In this document: positions 26,726-35,762 of the stretch, in pieces
How positions within the stretch are numbered: the first letter of the stretch is position 1
How the letters are laid out: each line of letters opens with the position of its first letter
Assembly: GCF_022655055.1 (NCBI RefSeq)
Contig: NZ_CP093384.1
Coordinates: forward strand, 1,860,001-1,924,000
Direction: 5' to 3'
Origin: Vagococcus sp. CY52-2
Lineage (GTDB): Bacteria > Bacillota > Bacilli > Lactobacillales > Vagococcaceae
DNA length: 64,000 nt
The notes under the pieces: generated by a model
What the model saw: only the letters and a program-made list of their open reading frames with translations
What the model was told of the DNA's origin: nothing
The model's database searches: none
Made by a program: the position numbers and the translations under genes

Positions 26726-28651
26726 TTAAAACAATCTCATATAATTCTCTTCATTGTTTCTATCTATTTTCACAACACCGAATTGTCCATAGACTGGATG
26801 TCCATCTATTTTATATAATTTGTGGCCTGAATAAGTATCTTCAATCATCGAATAAATCAACCACTCTTGTCCATCTATTGTGATTGCCATTCCGTAACAT
26901 TTTTCCTCTGAGCATAACTTATTATCAGTTTTTTGTACTGTGGTTTCTTTGACTACAACATTACTGTATTTAGTCAGAACAGTATATTGAGTTGGTTGAC
27001 TACTTGTTGCCATAATTTTTTCATTAACAACTAAATCATTGTATGTTGGGGCAAAAAAACTTTCTTCTACATGTATTGATTCTTCACTGAAATAGGCATA
27101 ATATCGCTTATTTTTTATATCCAAGCTAACATGATCCTGTTCTTGTCGTGCTTTTATCTTTGGATTTAAATTAAAATAGCGCGTCATATTAGAAAATGCA
27201 TTATCTCCTATATCAACAACCTGATCTAAAATGATAAAACTATCTAATTCTTTTATATATAATACTGTCCGCACGACTTTAAAATCTCCATTAACTTGAG
27301 TGTCGACGTACGCACTTCTTACGGCCCAAAAACGATCATCTTCATAGACACGGTTAGATAAACTTGTTGGAACAGTTTCAAATCTCCATGAATCCAAGAC
27401 CTCACCAAATGGATGACTATTTATCACAACGGTATTGTGTTGCGGTGCTTCTTTTAATAAATATCTAAGCGGTGACTCGACGTAAGTTAAACGTCCGCTA
27501 TCTACCAAGATATTATCACCACCAAGTGTGACATCAATGTGGCATAAACTAAGATGCCCATGCCCGCTCCCTAATGGGCCATTGTATAAATGGGCGTACG
27601 ATGACATAGAATCCCAATCATTGTGGTAATAATAATTCCCTGTAAAATCATCCGTCATTGTTTTCGGATAATTAGTGGCTACTTTTTTTGAAAGATTTTC
27701 TTGCCATGCTAAATACTCAGTTTTGTATCGACTAAAATAGAGCAATAAATAATCGACGCTCACTTGACGAGTAAAAAGTTCAGGTAAATCCTGTTGATAA
27801 AGTAATGATAATGTCTGTATCACATCTTCCACTCGCATCTCATCTGTGTCCCCTTGTAAAATAGTCGTGCCTTCTGGTGTCACAAAATGTGGCATAAAAT
27901 GATACATAGATAATATTTTTTCTTCTAATAGTTTCTGTACCGGTTCATCTCTTAGTACTTGGCTTTGATGAATACAGACAATACTTCGCAACACCTCCAT
28001 AAAATATAACGGCGATTGTTCCCAGTGATTTCCTGAAGGTTGGATTTGCAATCGTAATTGATTTGTTAAACGATTTAACATACGCTGATAGATACCTGAT
28101 TCTTGTCGTATACCGATGCGTTTTGATGTAATAAAGAAGCCTGTTACTATTAGTATCCCCCAGTTACTCAAGTCATATTTATCAATATAATGATCATCTA
28201 GATAGCTTGTCTGTTGTTCGATACTATGTGCTATTTTTTCACTTTCAGAATTACTCAACATAGACCTCTCTTCTAAATAGTGAATCGTCATCTCCCAATA
28301 CATCAAACGAATCCCCGTATCAATTGTTCGCCAATTTTCGGACGTTTGATTTTGAGTAATCCAATCTAGCAATAAATTTTTCCCTTTTTGTAAATAAATA
28401 CTGTCCCTTGTGATATCAAAACTTAGACACAAATCTAGTAAATATTCTTGACGATTAAGCATATAATTCCACTCTTCATCTTCAAATGGGACATGTGTCC
28501 AGTCAATGCCATCAACAAACGCAATAATGTCACGGCATGGTTCCATATCATATGGGTGAATAAATTGAAATTTGTTTTCTAGTAATAACTGACTATTCGT
28601 ATGCATCAACATGATATTTGCCTCTTGTTTATCAAAAAATGTCCTCTTCAT
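26726..28651 (-). CDS. heparinase II/III family glycosaminoglycan lyase
   Basis: A 641-residue protein with an N-terminal alpha-helical toroid (about 40-330) followed by the heparinase II/III-like beta-sandwich (about 350-640). Recognisable parts are NWGILIVTGFF, PSGNHWEQSPLYFMEVL and GSGHGHLSLCHIDVTLGG, which carries the conserved histidines, then ILVDSGRLTY. No signal peptide is seen, so it should act in the cytoplasm on PTS-imported oligosaccharides. It is the last gene of the GH88-PTS-YajC operon. Hyaluronan, chondroitin or heparin fragments are possible substrates; the sequence alone does not decide. Confidence 0.87.
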   Translation of the reverse strand: MKRTFFDKQEANIMLMHTNSQLLLENKFQFIHPYDMEPCRDIIAFVDGIDWTHVPFEDEEWNYMLNRQEYLLDLCLSFDITRDSIYLQKGKNLLLDWITQNQTSENWRTIDTGIRLMYWEMTIHYLEERSMLSNSESEKIAHSIEQQTSYLDDHYIDKYDLSNWGILIVTGFFITSKRIGIRQESGIYQRMLNRLTNQLRLQIQPSGNHWEQSPLYFMEVLRSIVCIHQSQVLRDEPVQKLLEEKILSMYHFMPHFVTPEGTTILQGDTDEMRVEDVIQTLSLLYQQDLPELFTRQVSVDYLLLYFSRYKTEYLAWQENLSKKVATNYPKTMTDDFTGNYYYHNDWDSMSSYAHLYNGPLGSGHGHLSLCHIDVTLGGDNILVDSGRLTYVESPLRYLLKEAPQHNTVVINSHPFGEVLDSWRFETVPTSLSNRVYEDDRFWAVRSAYVDTQVNGDFKVVRTVLYIKELDSFIILDQVVDIGDNAFSNMTRYFNLNPKIKARQEQDHVSLDIKNKRYYAYFSEESIHVEESFFAPTYNDLVVNEKIMATSSQPTQYTVLTKYSNVVVKETTVQKTDNKLCSEEKCYGMAITIDGQEWLIYSMIEDTYSGHKLYKIDGHPVYGQFGVVKIDRNNEENYMRLF

Positions 28652-28672
28652 TCTCTCGTCTCCTCTAACAAA

Positions 28673-28716
28673 AAGAAGCCACGTTCATCTATATAATAGA
28701 GTTATCGTGACTTCTT
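28673..28716 (-). terminator. hairpin between yajC-like gene and heparinase gene
   Basis: Stem AAGAAGCCACG (28673-28683) with 28706-28716 (one mismatch), 22-nt loop, followed on the minus strand by a short T run. It is probably a partial terminator inside the operon, lowering lyase expression relative to the transporter genes. Confidence 0.5.
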
Positions 28717-28723
28717 TACTTGA

Positions 28724-28999
28724 TTATTTTTCTTCGTTGTATCGACCAATGAGTGAGTGTTTATCCACTCGAATAATGGTATCTTTAGCTATTTTTAGAT
28801 GAACAATATGTTCGTCAATTCGACTAATTTTTCCAATAATCCCACTATTCATCATGACTTGGTCACCAACTGATAATTCATTTAAAAAAGATTGCATATC
28901 AACTAATTGCTTTTGTTGATATTTTTTCTTTGCAAGGGGTAAAACAACAACATAAAGTATGACAAGCAGTATGAGTAAGATAATCCCGAATGTTTTCAT
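28724..28999 (-). CDS. yajC: YajC-family membrane protein in the PTS operon
   Basis: A 91-residue protein with one N-terminal transmembrane helix (IILLILLVILYVVVLPL) and a cytoplasmic YajC domain: QKQLVDMQSFLNELSVGDQV, then MMNSGIIGKISRI and IVHLKIAKDT. YajC is normally an accessory subunit of the Sec translocon. Here it is embedded 4 bp after the IIA gene of a glycosaminoglycan PTS operon. Such placement is known from streptococcal hyaluronate loci, where its role is unclear. It may be a specialised paralogue; a housekeeping yajC elsewhere is expected. Confidence 0.88.
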   Translation of the reverse strand: MKTFGIILLILLVILYVVVLPLAKKKYQQKQLVDMQSFLNELSVGDQVMMNSGIIGKISRIDEHIVHLKIAKDTIIRVDKHSLIGRYNEEK

Positions 29000-29002
29000 A
29001 TT

Positions 29003-29455
29003 TTAGATACCTTCTTCTTCAGTAACCGATACATCTTCCACTTTTTCTTCAGAAATATCAGGCATTACCATCAACATTTCTTTGCTTTCAGCCATACTAT
29101 TTGACAGCTCAACAGAAACATTATCTGTCGTTAAAATACCCATGCTGTTTTTCATATATAAATCTAAAATTAGATTTAAGGACACACTAGATAAGATAAA
29201 TTGATTTTTTTTGCCTAGTTCTAATAACAAACGTGTTGCGATTTGATGAGGCGCGCCCCCTGTCATATCAGCAAAAATCAAGACATTGTCATTTTCTGTT
29301 AAAAAGGCTGTTAATTGTTGTTCGTACTCTCCATGAGTTAAATTGTGATCTAAATCAAAATAGTGTAACTGTTCATTACTTCCTGATAATAATTTTAAAG
29401 CTGAACAAACTCCTGACGGGAAATTCCCATGACCGACTATGCATACTTTAAACAT
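29003..29455 (-). CDS. PTS mannose-family transporter subunit IIA
   Basis: A 150-residue cytoplasmic phosphocarrier. The phosphoryl-accepting histidine lies in CIVGHGNFPSGVCSAL near residue 9, and DMTGGAPHQIATRLLL is the typical mannose-IIA helix region. It takes phosphate from HPr and passes it to IIB. It lies 16 bp after IID and 4 bp before yajC. The whole set equals AgaF/AgaV/AgaW/AgaD in streptococcal uronate loci. The C-terminus is acidic (EEKVEDVSVTEEEGI). Confidence 0.92.
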   Translation of the reverse strand: MFKVCIVGHGNFPSGVCSALKLLSGSNEQLHYFDLDHNLTHGEYEQQLTAFLTENDNVLIFADMTGGAPHQIATRLLLELGKKNQFILSSVSLNLILDLYMKNSMGILTTDNVSVELSNSMAESKEMLMVMPDISEEKVEDVSVTEEEGI

Positions 29456-29470
29456 TTTTATTCCACCCTA

Positions 29471-30286
29471 CTATTTTAAGATTCCTAGCATTGATAAAGC
29501 GATACCTAACACAATAAGCAATGCAATCAAACGGTATGTTGACCATTTGTATTTTCTGATTAAGACATATACCCCTGCTGTAACTAAAACTGGTAAAAGA
29601 TTTGGTGCTATTTTATCAAACACTGTTTGAAGAGCCACTACTTGATCTTTACCTTCAACTTTTGTCACATATTCAAGTGCTAAATTGGCTTTAACAAATG
29701 ATACAGATAATCCTGAAATGACCGTTACACCAATTGTTGTCGCAATTTTTGCGATACTTGCCATTTTTTCACTCAATGTATCAATGACATTTGTTCCTAG
29801 TTTATAACCTAAGTAACCCATCAACATACGTAAACCAAATGTGATACCAAACATACACACGATGAAGAAGATAGGACCAGCTATTAAGCCATCTAATGCC
29901 ATACCTGCTGCAATGGTTGAGAACAATGGTGCTAAACCAAATTGAGATAATGAATCCCCAATCCCTGATAAAGGTCCCATCAACGCAAACTTAATAGCAC
30001 GTGTGTCTTCTTCATTTTGTCCACTATCATACATGGCTAATTGCATGCTTGTAATAAATGGAACTAACTGAGGGTTTGTGTTATAAAACTCTAAGTTAGA
30101 AATGGTAACGTCTTTCAATTTTTCTTCGTCATCTTTGTAAATTTTTCTAAGAGAAGGGAAAAGAATATTTGCATACCCTGTTCCTTGATAATTTCCATAG
30201 TTAAATCCGTTTTGTAACACATATGAACGTAAACTTGCTTTAAAATAATCTTTTTTCGTTAATACTGGTTGTTGGTTAGATGCCAT
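29471..30286 (-). CDS. PTS mannose-family transporter subunit IID
   Basis: A 271-residue membrane subunit of the glycosaminoglycan-disaccharide PTS. It has the family-typical SYVLQNGFNYGNYQGTGYA near the N-terminus, ALMGPLSGIGDSLSQFG in the middle, and hydrophobic C-terminal helices. It forms the channel with IIC. Its start overlaps the end of the IIC gene by 11 bp, so the two subunits are translationally coupled. Confidence 0.93.
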   Translation of the reverse strand: MASNQQPVLTKKDYFKASLRSYVLQNGFNYGNYQGTGYANILFPSLRKIYKDDEEKLKDVTISNLEFYNTNPQLVPFITSMQLAMYDSGQNEEDTRAIKFALMGPLSGIGDSLSQFGLAPLFSTIAAGMALDGLIAGPIFFIVCMFGITFGLRMLMGYLGYKLGTNVIDTLSEKMASIAKIATTIGVTVISGLSVSFVKANLALEYVTKVEGKDQVVALQTVFDKIAPNLLPVLVTAGVYVLIRKYKWSTYRLIALLIVLGIALSMLGILK

Positions 30287-31055
30287 CTTCGATTACCTCC
30301 TCTTGTTCGTCTGCTTGTCCATTGCCTTTGTTATAGAAGTTGTTTAATGCAAGGATTGCGCCGGCAAATGCTAACCCAATAACTGGCATTGCTAAATAAG
30401 AAATACATACATAACCTAATAAAATAGCTGGAATGAATTCTTTTTTCACCATAACGTTTAAAATCATCGCAAAACCAATAGCTGGTAACAAGCCACCTGC
30501 AACAGATAATCCTGAAATAAGTGCTTGAGGAATAATGTTAACAAAAGCACGTAATACTTCAATACTCATTGTTGCAACTAAACCAATGATAAATCCAAAT
30601 ACTCCAAAACCGATAAATGTTAAGTTTGATGTTAATTTAAATGATTTGTAATTTCCTTCTTGGATAGATTTTGTTGCCCAAGAAAGTGATCCGGCATTTA
30701 ATGAATAGATAAATGTAATCACAAATTGAATCATCACAGCAAATGGGAATGATAAAGACAATGCTGTTGGCACGTCCATTCCTGTATCTTTTAAAGCAAT
30801 TGCCATAATAGTCCCAACAACACCTGGTCCGATTGGGTTAGGTGGAACAGTTCCTCCAGCCCCAACACCAAATCCCATAAAGGCTAATTCAGCTGTCGCT
30901 CCCATTAATAACCCCGTTTGAACATCACCTAAAATAAGTCCGACACCAAATGATAAAAAGATTGCACGGTTAGTGTAAGTACCAATTAACTGACCGATTA
31001 AACAAAATGAAACAAATAACCCTACTAATAATGCCTGTACGAATGTTGCATCCAT
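30276..31055 (-). CDS. PTS mannose-family transporter subunit IIC
   Basis: A 259-residue polytopic membrane protein of the mannose/sorbose EIIC family. Helices such as LLVGLFVSFCLIGQLIG and FGVGAGGTVPPNPIGPGVVG are typical. It recognises and passes the sugar together with IID. It lies 18 bp after IIB. The C-terminal tail is acidic (ADEQEEVIEDGI). Within the operon it should carry sulfated or unsulfated uronate-hexosamine disaccharides (inferred from context). Confidence 0.93.
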   Translation of the reverse strand: MDATFVQALLVGLFVSFCLIGQLIGTYTNRAIFLSFGVGLILGDVQTGLLMGATAELAFMGFGVGAGGTVPPNPIGPGVVGTIMAIALKDTGMDVPTALSLSFPFAVMIQFVITFIYSLNAGSLSWATKSIQEGNYKSFKLTSNLTFIGFGVFGFIIGLVATMSIEVLRAFVNIIPQALISGLSVAGGLLPAIGFAMILNVMVKKEFIPAILLGYVCISYLAMPVIGLAFAGAILALNNFYNKGNGQADEQEEVIEDGI

Positions 31056-31073
31056 TTATTTTACCTCCAACGA

Positions 31074-31574
31074 TTAATTTTCTTCGACGTATTTGTTTAA
31101 ATCTAACCCACCACCAGCGTCGCCGCCCATTGGTGTTGTTTGTGTGTTGAAATGTATCCCGTGTTCATTGTGTAATGTTTTCAAGGCAGCTAAATCCTCT
31201 TCACCAAGTGAAATGTAATTAGTTAATTGTTTTTTACCTTCTGTAAAGTGAATGTTTCCAACGTTTAATTCTTTGATTGGCACGCCTCCTTCAACTAAAC
31301 GTAAAACATCTTTAGGATTTTTAGCTACTAGGAAAATCGATTGTTTAGGTGATGCTTTATGGATTTTGTCACATGTTTCTTCTATGCTGAAAAAACGCAT
31401 CCCAATTGATTTTGAAATTAGTGATTTCATTAATGTTTGTTGAATACTACTTGTTGATACCTCATCATTGGCTACAATTACTAAGTTTGCTCCAAGTGAA
31501 TTAATCCATAATTGTCCTTGTCCATGAATCAAGCGTTCGTCAATTCTCACCATTTTAATATTTGGTTCTGTCAT
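31074..31574 (-). CDS. PTS mannose-family transporter subunit IIB
   Basis: A 166-residue cytoplasmic subunit. The phosphohistidine is in RIDERLIHGQGQLWINSLG near residue 18, the standard site of mannose-family IIB proteins that phosphorylate the incoming sugar. GGAGG 9 bp upstream supports the ATG at 31574. It sits 12 bp after the GH88 gene. Confidence 0.93.
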   Translation of the reverse strand: MTEPNIKMVRIDERLIHGQGQLWINSLGANLVIVANDEVSTSSIQQTLMKSLISKSIGMRFFSIEETCDKIHKASPKQSIFLVAKNPKDVLRLVEGGVPIKELNVGNIHFTEGKKQLTNYISLGEEDLAALKTLHNEHGIHFNTQTTPMGGDAGGGLDLNKYVEEN

Positions 31575-31586
31575 TGTTTTTTCCTC

Positions 31587-32765
31587 CTACCAGTATAATG
31601 TCCAATCTTTATAAAAACGAAGAAGTGCTTCCATGTAGAAATAATCTCCCCAGATATTTGCCTCATCCACACCTTTTCCTGAATGCCATGAGTAAACACC
31701 ATGAGTTAATAACCCATTTTCTTTTGCTAAATCAGTGTACGTGTAGTTCTTAATCAAACTACCTAATATAGCGTGAGAAGCGTAACGATACGTCATTGCC
31801 AATTCATCTGACTCTGGTAAATATTTCAACATCTCATTCATACCACATACCGCAATCGCTCCAGATGATGAATCTCTTGATTGACCACTGCCATCAGTAA
31901 AGATTAAATCCCAATATGGAACTAAATCCTCTGGTAAACGATTTAATAAATAGTTTGTAACAGCTTTAAAATCTTCTACAATGTAATCATTGTGTGTTTG
32001 ATAATATTGAAGTGCCATACCATACACAATCCATGCCTGTCCTCGTGCCCAACTTGAATCGTCTGAATACCCTTGACGAGTCACGCCTTTTAATGGTTCA
32101 CCTGTTTTAGGGTCGAAGTAGAATGTATGGAAACTTGAAGCATTTTCTCGAATCGCTGTTTTTAATGTTGTTTGATAGTGCTTGTCCGCAATATCTGAAT
32201 ACGTCATATCTCCCGTTTCTTCTGATGCCCAGTAAAGAAGTGGGATGTTTAACATGCAATCAACGATTAAACGGTAATTATCTTCTGCACCTAACTCGCC
32301 CCAAGCTTGAATGAATTCACCTTTTTCTTGGTATCTAGAAATCAGTTGGTCTGCTGCTAAAATGCTAGCTTTTTTAGCCTCTTCATTTCCTGTTAATTTG
32401 TATGCGCTCACACAAGACGGGATGTAAAGAAACCCTAAATCATGATGGTCAACTTCTATTTTTTCTTCAATACGATGTAAAAAATCTGTGACATGTTTGT
32501 CAGCTAATTGACGATATTTTTCATCACCGGTGTATTCATAAGCCAGCCATAACATTCCAGTCCAAAAGCCATTTGTCCACTCAATGTTTTTCATTTTCTC
32601 ATAAAAACCATTTTTAGTAGCAGGACTTGGATACGTCTCACCAAATTTTTTAATATTCTCATCTACTAAAGCCACTGCATGATCCAGTGCATCGGTAATG
32701 TCTTTTTTAGATAGTAATCCTGATCCATAATAACGTTGTGCATTTAATAAATCTTCTTTTATCAT
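31587..32765 (-). CDS. ugl: unsaturated glucuronyl hydrolase (GH88)
   Basis: A 392-residue cytoplasmic enzyme that hydrates the unsaturated uronate of lyase-generated disaccharides, releasing 4-deoxy-5-ketouronate and amino sugar. It has the GH88 alpha6/alpha6 barrel signature: WTNGFWTGMLWLAYEYTGD, DHHDLGFLYIPSCVSAYKLT with one catalytic aspartate, and RLIVDCMLNIPLLYWA with the second. GTG at 32771 is an alternative start, but AAGGAGAG is better spaced for the ATG at 32765. It is first in the operon behind a sigma-54 promoter and matches streptococcal Ugl acting on hyaluronan and chondroitin disaccharides. Confidence 0.93.
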   Translation of the reverse strand: MIKEDLLNAQRYYGSGLLSKKDITDALDHAVALVDENIKKFGETYPSPATKNGFYEKMKNIEWTNGFWTGMLWLAYEYTGDEKYRQLADKHVTDFLHRIEEKIEVDHHDLGFLYIPSCVSAYKLTGNEEAKKASILAADQLISRYQEKGEFIQAWGELGAEDNYRLIVDCMLNIPLLYWASEETGDMTYSDIADKHYQTTLKTAIRENASSFHTFYFDPKTGEPLKGVTRQGYSDDSSWARGQAWIVYGMALQYYQTHNDYIVEDFKAVTNYLLNRLPEDLVPYWDLIFTDGSGQSRDSSSGAIAVCGMNEMLKYLPESDELAMTYRYASHAILGSLIKNYTYTDLAKENGLLTHGVYSWHSGKGVDEANIWGDYFYMEALLRFYKDWTLYW

Positions 32766-32803
32766 CGCCACTTCTCTCCTTTATTAGTCTCACTTTATAT
32801 AAA

Positions 32804-32819
32804 GCAAGTCACGTGCCAA
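32804..32819 (-). promoter_or_regulatory. sigma-54 (-24/-12) promoter of the ugl-PTS-lyase operon
   Basis: On the minus strand TTGGCACGTGACTTGC gives a perfect match to the TGGCAC-N5-TTGC core, 39 bp upstream of the ugl start. The adjacent LevR-type AAA+ activator needs exactly this promoter class. Confidence 0.92.
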
Positions 32820-32825
32820 CTTTTT

Positions 32826-32856
32826 AAAACGCTTTATTTATAACGTTTTAAAAACG
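32826..32856 (-). promoter_or_regulatory. probable activator (LevR-like) binding site
   Basis: AAAACG (32826-32831) and CGTTTT (32844-32849) form an inverted repeat with a 12-bp centre, and a further AAAACG follows at 32851-32856. It lies just upstream of the -24 element. That is closer than most enhancers, so binding here by the LevR-like protein is inferred. Confidence 0.45.
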
Positions 32857-32880
32857 ATAAATTGGATGTATAACCAAAAA

Positions 32881-32915
32881 AATTGGATTTACTTTATTAA
32901 AAAGTAAATCCAATT
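32881..32915 (-). terminator. terminator overlapping the 3' end of the sigma-54 activator gene
   Basis: Perfect 15-bp stem AATTGGATTTACTTT (32881-32895) with 32901-32915 and a 5-nt loop, followed on the minus strand by eight T. The stop codon of the regulator (32897-32899) lies in the loop. Confidence 0.85.
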
Positions 32916-35653
32916 AGATTTGCTTGAAACAATTGATGCAAGTAGGATATTTCCCCTAAATCAACCGAGACATGATAGACTGACTCAAACCTTTCCAACC
33001 CTTGTTTAATAACATTTATAAAATAGGAGTGATTTTTACTAAACTCTTCTTCATCCATTAAAGTGTTTTGAACATACTCTCTAGTAATCACACGCTCAAT
33101 CATACAACTGATATGAATATATAACGCTGTCTTCAAATTATTGGGAATTTTTATATCAAAAGCTTGTTCCCAATAATCAATCATCTCTGAAATTAACTCA
33201 ATGGTTTTTTCTGGATTTAAAATACTTAACATTGTAACCAAATTCTCTAATGACAAGGTCTTCATGACACCATTATTCAAATATTGAATGTCCAGTGGGT
33301 CTAAATAACGCTCAAATATGGTTGCCAAATGCTTGTACCCATCTTCAGATACCACATCATCAATCCCAATATATTTCACACCGTCAACTTGTGGATCAGC
33401 TGTGCCTAAAATGCCAATAATATCATAACGATTAAACATCGTAGTATTGGTTTTCATTTTTTTCAGATGTGCATAATCGGATAAAACAAGTTGAATTGGC
33501 GTATTTTTAGGTAAATTTTCAGAAATGACTTCTTGTAATTTCTTGGCTGTCCCCATACCTGATTGGCACGAAATAATTAATGCTGGGACTTTTTTCTTAT
33601 CCGGTTGGAACATAGAATAAGTTGAAAAATGCTGACGAGAAGATTCTTTTCCAATCATTTCAATATGTTCATTATTCACAATTCTAAAACCAACATCTAG
33701 CGCTAGTTGAGTTGAGACATTGTTGATAATCACAATTGATCCGTCCACACGATGCTCGAGCGCTTCTTTTAAGTCTTGTGTATGACCAATATCAATCAAT
33801 ATAATCGTGCCATTGGCTGTTTCATGCAAGGAAAGATAACGTTGCAGCTTCACGATAATCTCATTAAAACTCACATCTAATGACATATCAATTCCTTGAT
33901 ACACCTTTTGACCAATCATAGCGTTCGTTGTTTCCGCTAGACTAGATGCCGTGCTTTTTCCATGGCAAATTATCACACCATTGATTTGTTCTTTATGTTT
34001 CAAACGACGATAATAAGTAAAAATCATATTTAAAATCAAATAGTCCCACTCATTTAATTCAATATGGCCGATATTTGACATCTCTTTAAACAAATAAACA
34101 AATAAATCAACGGTATTCGTAACATACTCTAGCTTTTCTTTAAACAATTGATTGTACTGTTTTGCTCTATCGACTGCATACTCACTGTCTGATTCTCTAG
34201 CTAACAACAGCTCGATAAATAATAATAAAATGTCACGTGTTTCTGGCAATACTTCGATTTGATGCGTTTCATACATCACACGACAAACCTCATCAATCAT
34301 GGAGACTAACTTGATTTTTAATGGCTTGTCTATCAACACTCGGTTATTAATTGATTTAAACTGTTCCTCTATTTTTTCAAACGACACATTAATCCAGTAA
34401 TGCGAGTTAAGTTCTTCTCTCAAATATTGCTTACCAATGCTATCAAGCTCTCCATATAACACATCAAAAAACGTCGCAATCGATCGATAACTTGGGTCAA
34501 TGACCGTCCCAGTCGGTGTGATTTTTATTTTATCTTTTGGCGTTAAATCAATTGCTCGAAACGCTTCTTTTTTCATATTATCAGGTAAATCACTAATCGA
34601 AACCGTTAATTCTTCCCCTAAACCCTGACGAACAAAGGCATTACCACAAATGTAACGGATTAAATTTTGTAATTCTCCTACGTTTCCAACAAATTTATAA
34701 GCTAATAAAAAATGAAACAGGGCATCTTCAATTAAAATATCTTTTTTCAGTAACAAAGCTTCTTGTCTAAAAAAATGATACAAGAATTCACGTTTTTCTC
34801 TAATACCACGACTTTCTAGTGACGGTACTTTCGCTACTATCGGAATACGTCTTGTGAATGTATCAAGCAAGTAATCATCCAATGTTTCAGTTGTCGCAAA
34901 CATTAATCTCACATCTGCATGTGACCATGTTTCATTTTCTCCTACTGGCTTGTATTTTCCCTCATCAATAAAATAAAATAGTTTCTCTTGATTTTCTGGT
35001 GTTAAACGATGGACTTCATCTATGAATAACACACCTTTATCAGCTAATGCTAATAGTCCCTTACTATCCTCATCGGCTCCTGTGAAACTTCCCTTTTTGT
35101 GTCCAAATAATTTAGAAGATAATAATTCTGGATTATCTGCATATTCTGCACAGTTAAACATAATTAATGGGGCTGTGTCATCTAGTAAATCCATTTGTTT
35201 CGCATAATCATAAAAGCGCTTAACTAAATATGTTTTACCAGAACCAGTTGGTCCGGTTAAAAGAAACGGCATCCCCTTTGGTGGATAACTTAAAGCAATT
35301 TTCCCTTGCTTAATCACATGATTCAAACTACTTTGACTGCCAATCAACTGATCAAATACGTCGGTTTTATCTGCCAATAATTCCTCAAAAGAGTCATAAA
35401 CAGATTTGGATAATTCTTGATTTAAAAAATCTGAGACCAATTGTTTTGGTAAATAATAGACTGGTTTAGAATTAATTTTGATTAATTCACCTTCTTTAAA
35501 TAAATTATTTAAGTGGTGATTGACAATATTTGTTTTCTTTCCGGTCACCTCAGATATATGATGAGTTGTTGCAAAGTCACATGATTCTTCATTTAATGTA
35601 TCGACTAATTCAAATCCTTGTTCTAAAAGCAGTAAATAATTTACTTTATTCAT
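32897..35653 (-). CDS. sigma-54-dependent transcriptional activator with PRD and PTS domains (LevR family)
   Basis: About 918 residues. In order: an N-terminal winged helix (about 1-75); the AAA+ sigma-54 interaction domain (about 95-350) with Walker A GPTGSGKTYLVKRF, the sigma-54 contact loop GSFTGADEDSKG and Walker B GVLFIDEVHRL; a PRD (about 435-535); a mannose-IIA-like domain (histidine in GVIICHGKSTASS); a IIB-like segment with cysteine in ALIISCQSGMGTAKKL; and a C-terminal PRD (about 800-905). The longest frame begins at 35722, but MNKVNYLLLLEQG at 35653 fits the family and follows an AGG-type ribosome site. PTS phosphorylation should tune its activity. It lies upstream of the ugl operon and presumably activates it. 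Confidence 0.9.
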   Translation of the reverse strand: MNKVNYLLLLEQGFELVDTLNEESCDFATTHHISEVTGKKTNIVNHHLNNLFKEGELIKINSKPVYYLPKQLVSDFLNQELSKSVYDSFEELLADKTDVFDQLIGSQSSLNHVIKQGKIALSYPPKGMPFLLTGPTGSGKTYLVKRFYDYAKQMDLLDDTAPLIMFNCAEYADNPELLSSKLFGHKKGSFTGADEDSKGLLALADKGVLFIDEVHRLTPENQEKLFYFIDEGKYKPVGENETWSHADVRLMFATTETLDDYLLDTFTRRIPIVAKVPSLESRGIREKREFLYHFFRQEALLLKKDILIEDALFHFLLAYKFVGNVGELQNLIRYICGNAFVRQGLGEELTVSISDLPDNMKKEAFRAIDLTPKDKIKITPTGTVIDPSYRSIATFFDVLYGELDSIGKQYLREELNSHYWINVSFEKIEEQFKSINNRVLIDKPLKIKLVSMIDEVCRVMYETHQIEVLPETRDILLLFIELLLARESDSEYAVDRAKQYNQLFKEKLEYVTNTVDLFVYLFKEMSNIGHIELNEWDYLILNMIFTYYRRLKHKEQINGVIICHGKSTASSLAETTNAMIGQKVYQGIDMSLDVSFNEIIVKLQRYLSLHETANGTIILIDIGHTQDLKEALEHRVDGSIVIINNVSTQLALDVGFRIVNNEHIEMIGKESSRQHFSTYSMFQPDKKKVPALIISCQSGMGTAKKLQEVISENLPKNTPIQLVLSDYAHLKKMKTNTTMFNRYDIIGILGTADPQVDGVKYIGIDDVVSEDGYKHLATIFERYLDPLDIQYLNNGVMKTLSLENLVTMLSILNPEKTIELISEMIDYWEQAFDIKIPNNLKTALYIHISCMIERVITREYVQNTLMDEEEFSKNHSYFINVIKQGLERFESVYHVSVDLGEISYLHQLFQANLIGFTF

Positions 35654-35689
35654 CCCTATCATCCTATACTCTGACTTTCTAGTGAAAAA

Positions 35690-35715
35690 ATCCACAAGAC
35701 GGTTATCTTGCGGAT
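35690..35715 (-). terminator. terminator of the MFS-eda-kdgK-discoidin-like gene group
   Basis: Stem ATCCACAAGA (35690-35699) with 35706-35715, one mismatch and a 6-nt loop, with a T run on the minus strand. It separates the upstream operon from the sigma-54 activator gene. Confidence 0.7.
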
Positions 35716-35762
35716 ATAACATTAGGTAAAAAAATTATAGTTCATCTCAATCTATTTGTAAA

